Assembly: GCA_023436205.1 (NCBI GenBank)
Contig: JAEZKC010000087.1
Coordinates: forward strand, 1-12,325
Length of the DNA: 12,325 nt
Source: Fibrobacterota bacterium
Lineage (GTDB): Bacteria > Fibrobacterota > Chitinivibrionia > Chitinivibrionales > Chitinispirillaceae
Reading direction: 5' to 3'
The first letter of the stretch is position 1. Every line of letters starts with the position of its first letter. Shown piece after piece: positions 10,974 to 12,325 of this stretch. A model generated the notes under the pieces. It saw nothing but the letters and a program-made list of their open reading frames with translations, was not told where the DNA came from and did no database searches. Both the position numbers and the translations under genes were made by a program.

Positions 10974-12325
10974 ATGAAGGGCTGGTCCATATCACTATTT
11001 GTTCTGTTCTGCACTTTATCCGTTTATGGTCAGAATAAGTATCCTTTCAGTATTGAAGATTATGAAAAACCGGAATGTACATCCCAAAGTTTCGTGTTTT
11101 CACCAAAGACCCGACTCCAATCCTGATTTCAAAACAGATCCAATGATCTGAGTCGCAATTATACCACAACAGCCAATCTCTCACTTGCTTATGCTCATAA
11201 TACTTACAGGAAAAGGTGGGAGTATGCAGGGCATATAAGGGCATACGATGATTATTACAAATATGAGAGAACCAATTTGGATTCCTCTATGTATTATATA
11301 ACTAAATATTCTGATCGTTTTCGGAATAACAACTTCACTTTCATGTCAGATCTTTGGGGCCGACTGTATCATACAAATTCAATTTATACAGGTATTTCGG
11401 CCAGTTTGGGATTCAGTGATGAAAATGTAAATAACTATAACTTGATAAAACGTCGAGATCGCCTATCGTTGTATGGGGATAATGAGTGAGCATCAAAACG
11501 AGCATAACAGAAATAGTCAATCCGGGGCTGGATATATTAATCTTGGAGCGGGACGTATAACGGAAATCACCAGTGCTGCTGTAGCCTTGAATATGCTGGA
11601 CCGCATTACTGCTGTGATGGGATCGCTGCCAAATTTAAAAAAGGAGCAGATACAGGATCTTGCTGCTTATATCGAGCTCTTGGATGCAAAACGTTTTCTG
11701 GATACCAGAGAGGGTAGGATTACCGTAATGGACTCACTTTGCTCATGGCTGCTGGAAAATAACATTATTGATAATCCTTCTGCCAGACTGACAATGGAAC
11801 TGCTCGATCAATGGGACTACGCCTTTAAACAGTACCGAAGCAAAGGAATGGATTTCAGGGTATATTCAAATATTTATTACAGTAGATCTGAAGAGATTGC
11901 TAATGATTCATCCAGGTATATTTATTCTGGAAACTACCCTGGTTCCAATTCGAAGAATGAGGCAACTATAAAAGATATCGATGTAAATACTTTTCTGGGT
12001 GGAATGTTCGAATACAGCAAACCCCTGGGGCGTTTCATTCAGAGTAGTATTTCCGGGCAAATTAGGGGAGGTCTGACAAAATCTTACAGCAAAGGACAAT
12101 TCGATACTGTTTATAGTTCCGAAATCTGCAGTTACCCTGAAGCAAACGTGAACGCAAATGCAAGCATTTCGTGGTATCCTTCCACAAGAACAACATTTAG
12201 TGTCAACTCCGTTTTAATATTTCCCATTTCTTCCGGAATATTATTTCCCATTCTTGGTAAAAAAACTACTTCCTTGGGGGTACCAACCCCAGCTTCATCC
12301 GGTTCTTCAGACGGTAAGATTCTCC
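10974..12325 (+). pseudogene. Outer-membrane barrel-like protein, broken, running off the window
   Basis: Three pieces read as one protein. Piece 1 (10974-11126): ATG 7 nt after AAGGAGG; signal peptide MKGWSISLFVLFCTLSVYGQ, then 30 residues to an in-frame TGA at 11124-11126. Piece 2, same frame (11127-11489): FQNRSNDLSRNYTTTANLSL, then AYAHNTYRKRWEYAGHIRAY and alternating barrel-like strands, to a TGA at 11487. Piece 3, shifted frame (from about 11482 to the window end, open for 281 codons): SGAGYINLGAGRITEITSAA, then VALNMLDRITAVMGSLPN and LLDAKRFLDTREGRITVMDS. This last part resembles the 'GxGRIxxVTDARxAxxILxxL...RFFDxRxRxIxxIxxLDS' region I know from outer-membrane proteins of Bacteroidota-like bacteria, followed by more strands. 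Either the gene has decayed or the read has errors. Confidence 0.72.

Noticed and set aside
1440..11126. Reassigned TGA codon (recoding or selenocysteine).
   Set aside because: TGA ends both vapC genes and the GxxExxY gene at their expected C-termini, and the disrupted genes also contain frameshifts.

Overview
The window looks like a repeat-rich accessory region of a Gram-negative environmental bacterium. Best guess, by inference only, is the Fibrobacterota/Chitinispirillia or a neighbouring lineage with a type IX-like secretion system. The basis is a secreted beta-propeller protein ending in a type IX-like sorting domain, a lipoprotein with a clear lipobox, and a decayed outer-membrane protein. 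No rRNA, tRNA, CRISPR array or transposase was seen.

Left part (1-4100): a graveyard and depot of type II toxin-antitoxin (TA) modules set between dispersed repeats. In order: an intact VapBC (430-1058, +); a broken HigBA-like pair (1089-1697, -), with a frameshifted antitoxin and an interrupted toxin; an intact VapBC with a ribbon-helix-helix antitoxin (2583-3180, +); and a HicB-type antitoxin (3542-3745, -) next to the C-terminal half of a RelE/ParE toxin (3820-4051, -).

Middle (4052-4930): a cassette-like structure. A GxxExxY-family gene (PD-(D/E)XK nuclease-like fold) sits between two direct 197-bp repeats, about 98% identical, that carry imperfect terminal inverted repeats. A 47-bp internal fragment of a second GxxExxY gene lies before the first repeat and is fused to the broken RelE gene. 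This suggests gene+repeat units that duplicate in tandem and can delete or land in neighbouring genes.

Right part (5081-12325): all real genes are on the + strand. They are a 672-aa exported protein with about 14 propeller-type repeats (room for two seven-bladed propellers) and a C-terminal sorting domain; an unknown three-helix membrane protein that may be frameshifted near its end; a GNAT-YoaP protein followed by a Cys-rich DUF3795 protein; a small helical lipoprotein with a good promoter and terminator; and an outer-membrane barrel-like gene, broken by an in-frame TGA and a frameshift, that runs off the right edge.

The intergenic DNA is shaped by repeat families. R1 has five copies of an 80-83 nt core (187, 1997, 8036, 9575 and, inverted, 10618), two of them inside a longer 270-300 bp element. 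R2 is a 30-nt motif with a Shine-Dalgarno-like tail (3196, 3320, 7146, 9485, 10797, partial at 10955), all in the same orientation. R3 is a looser set of GC-rich hairpin repeats (about 2205-2450 and 3446-3498). There is also a two-part hexanucleotide tandem repeat (3375-3434). The most unusual signals are the GxxExxY/197-bp cassette and the R1 and R2 families.
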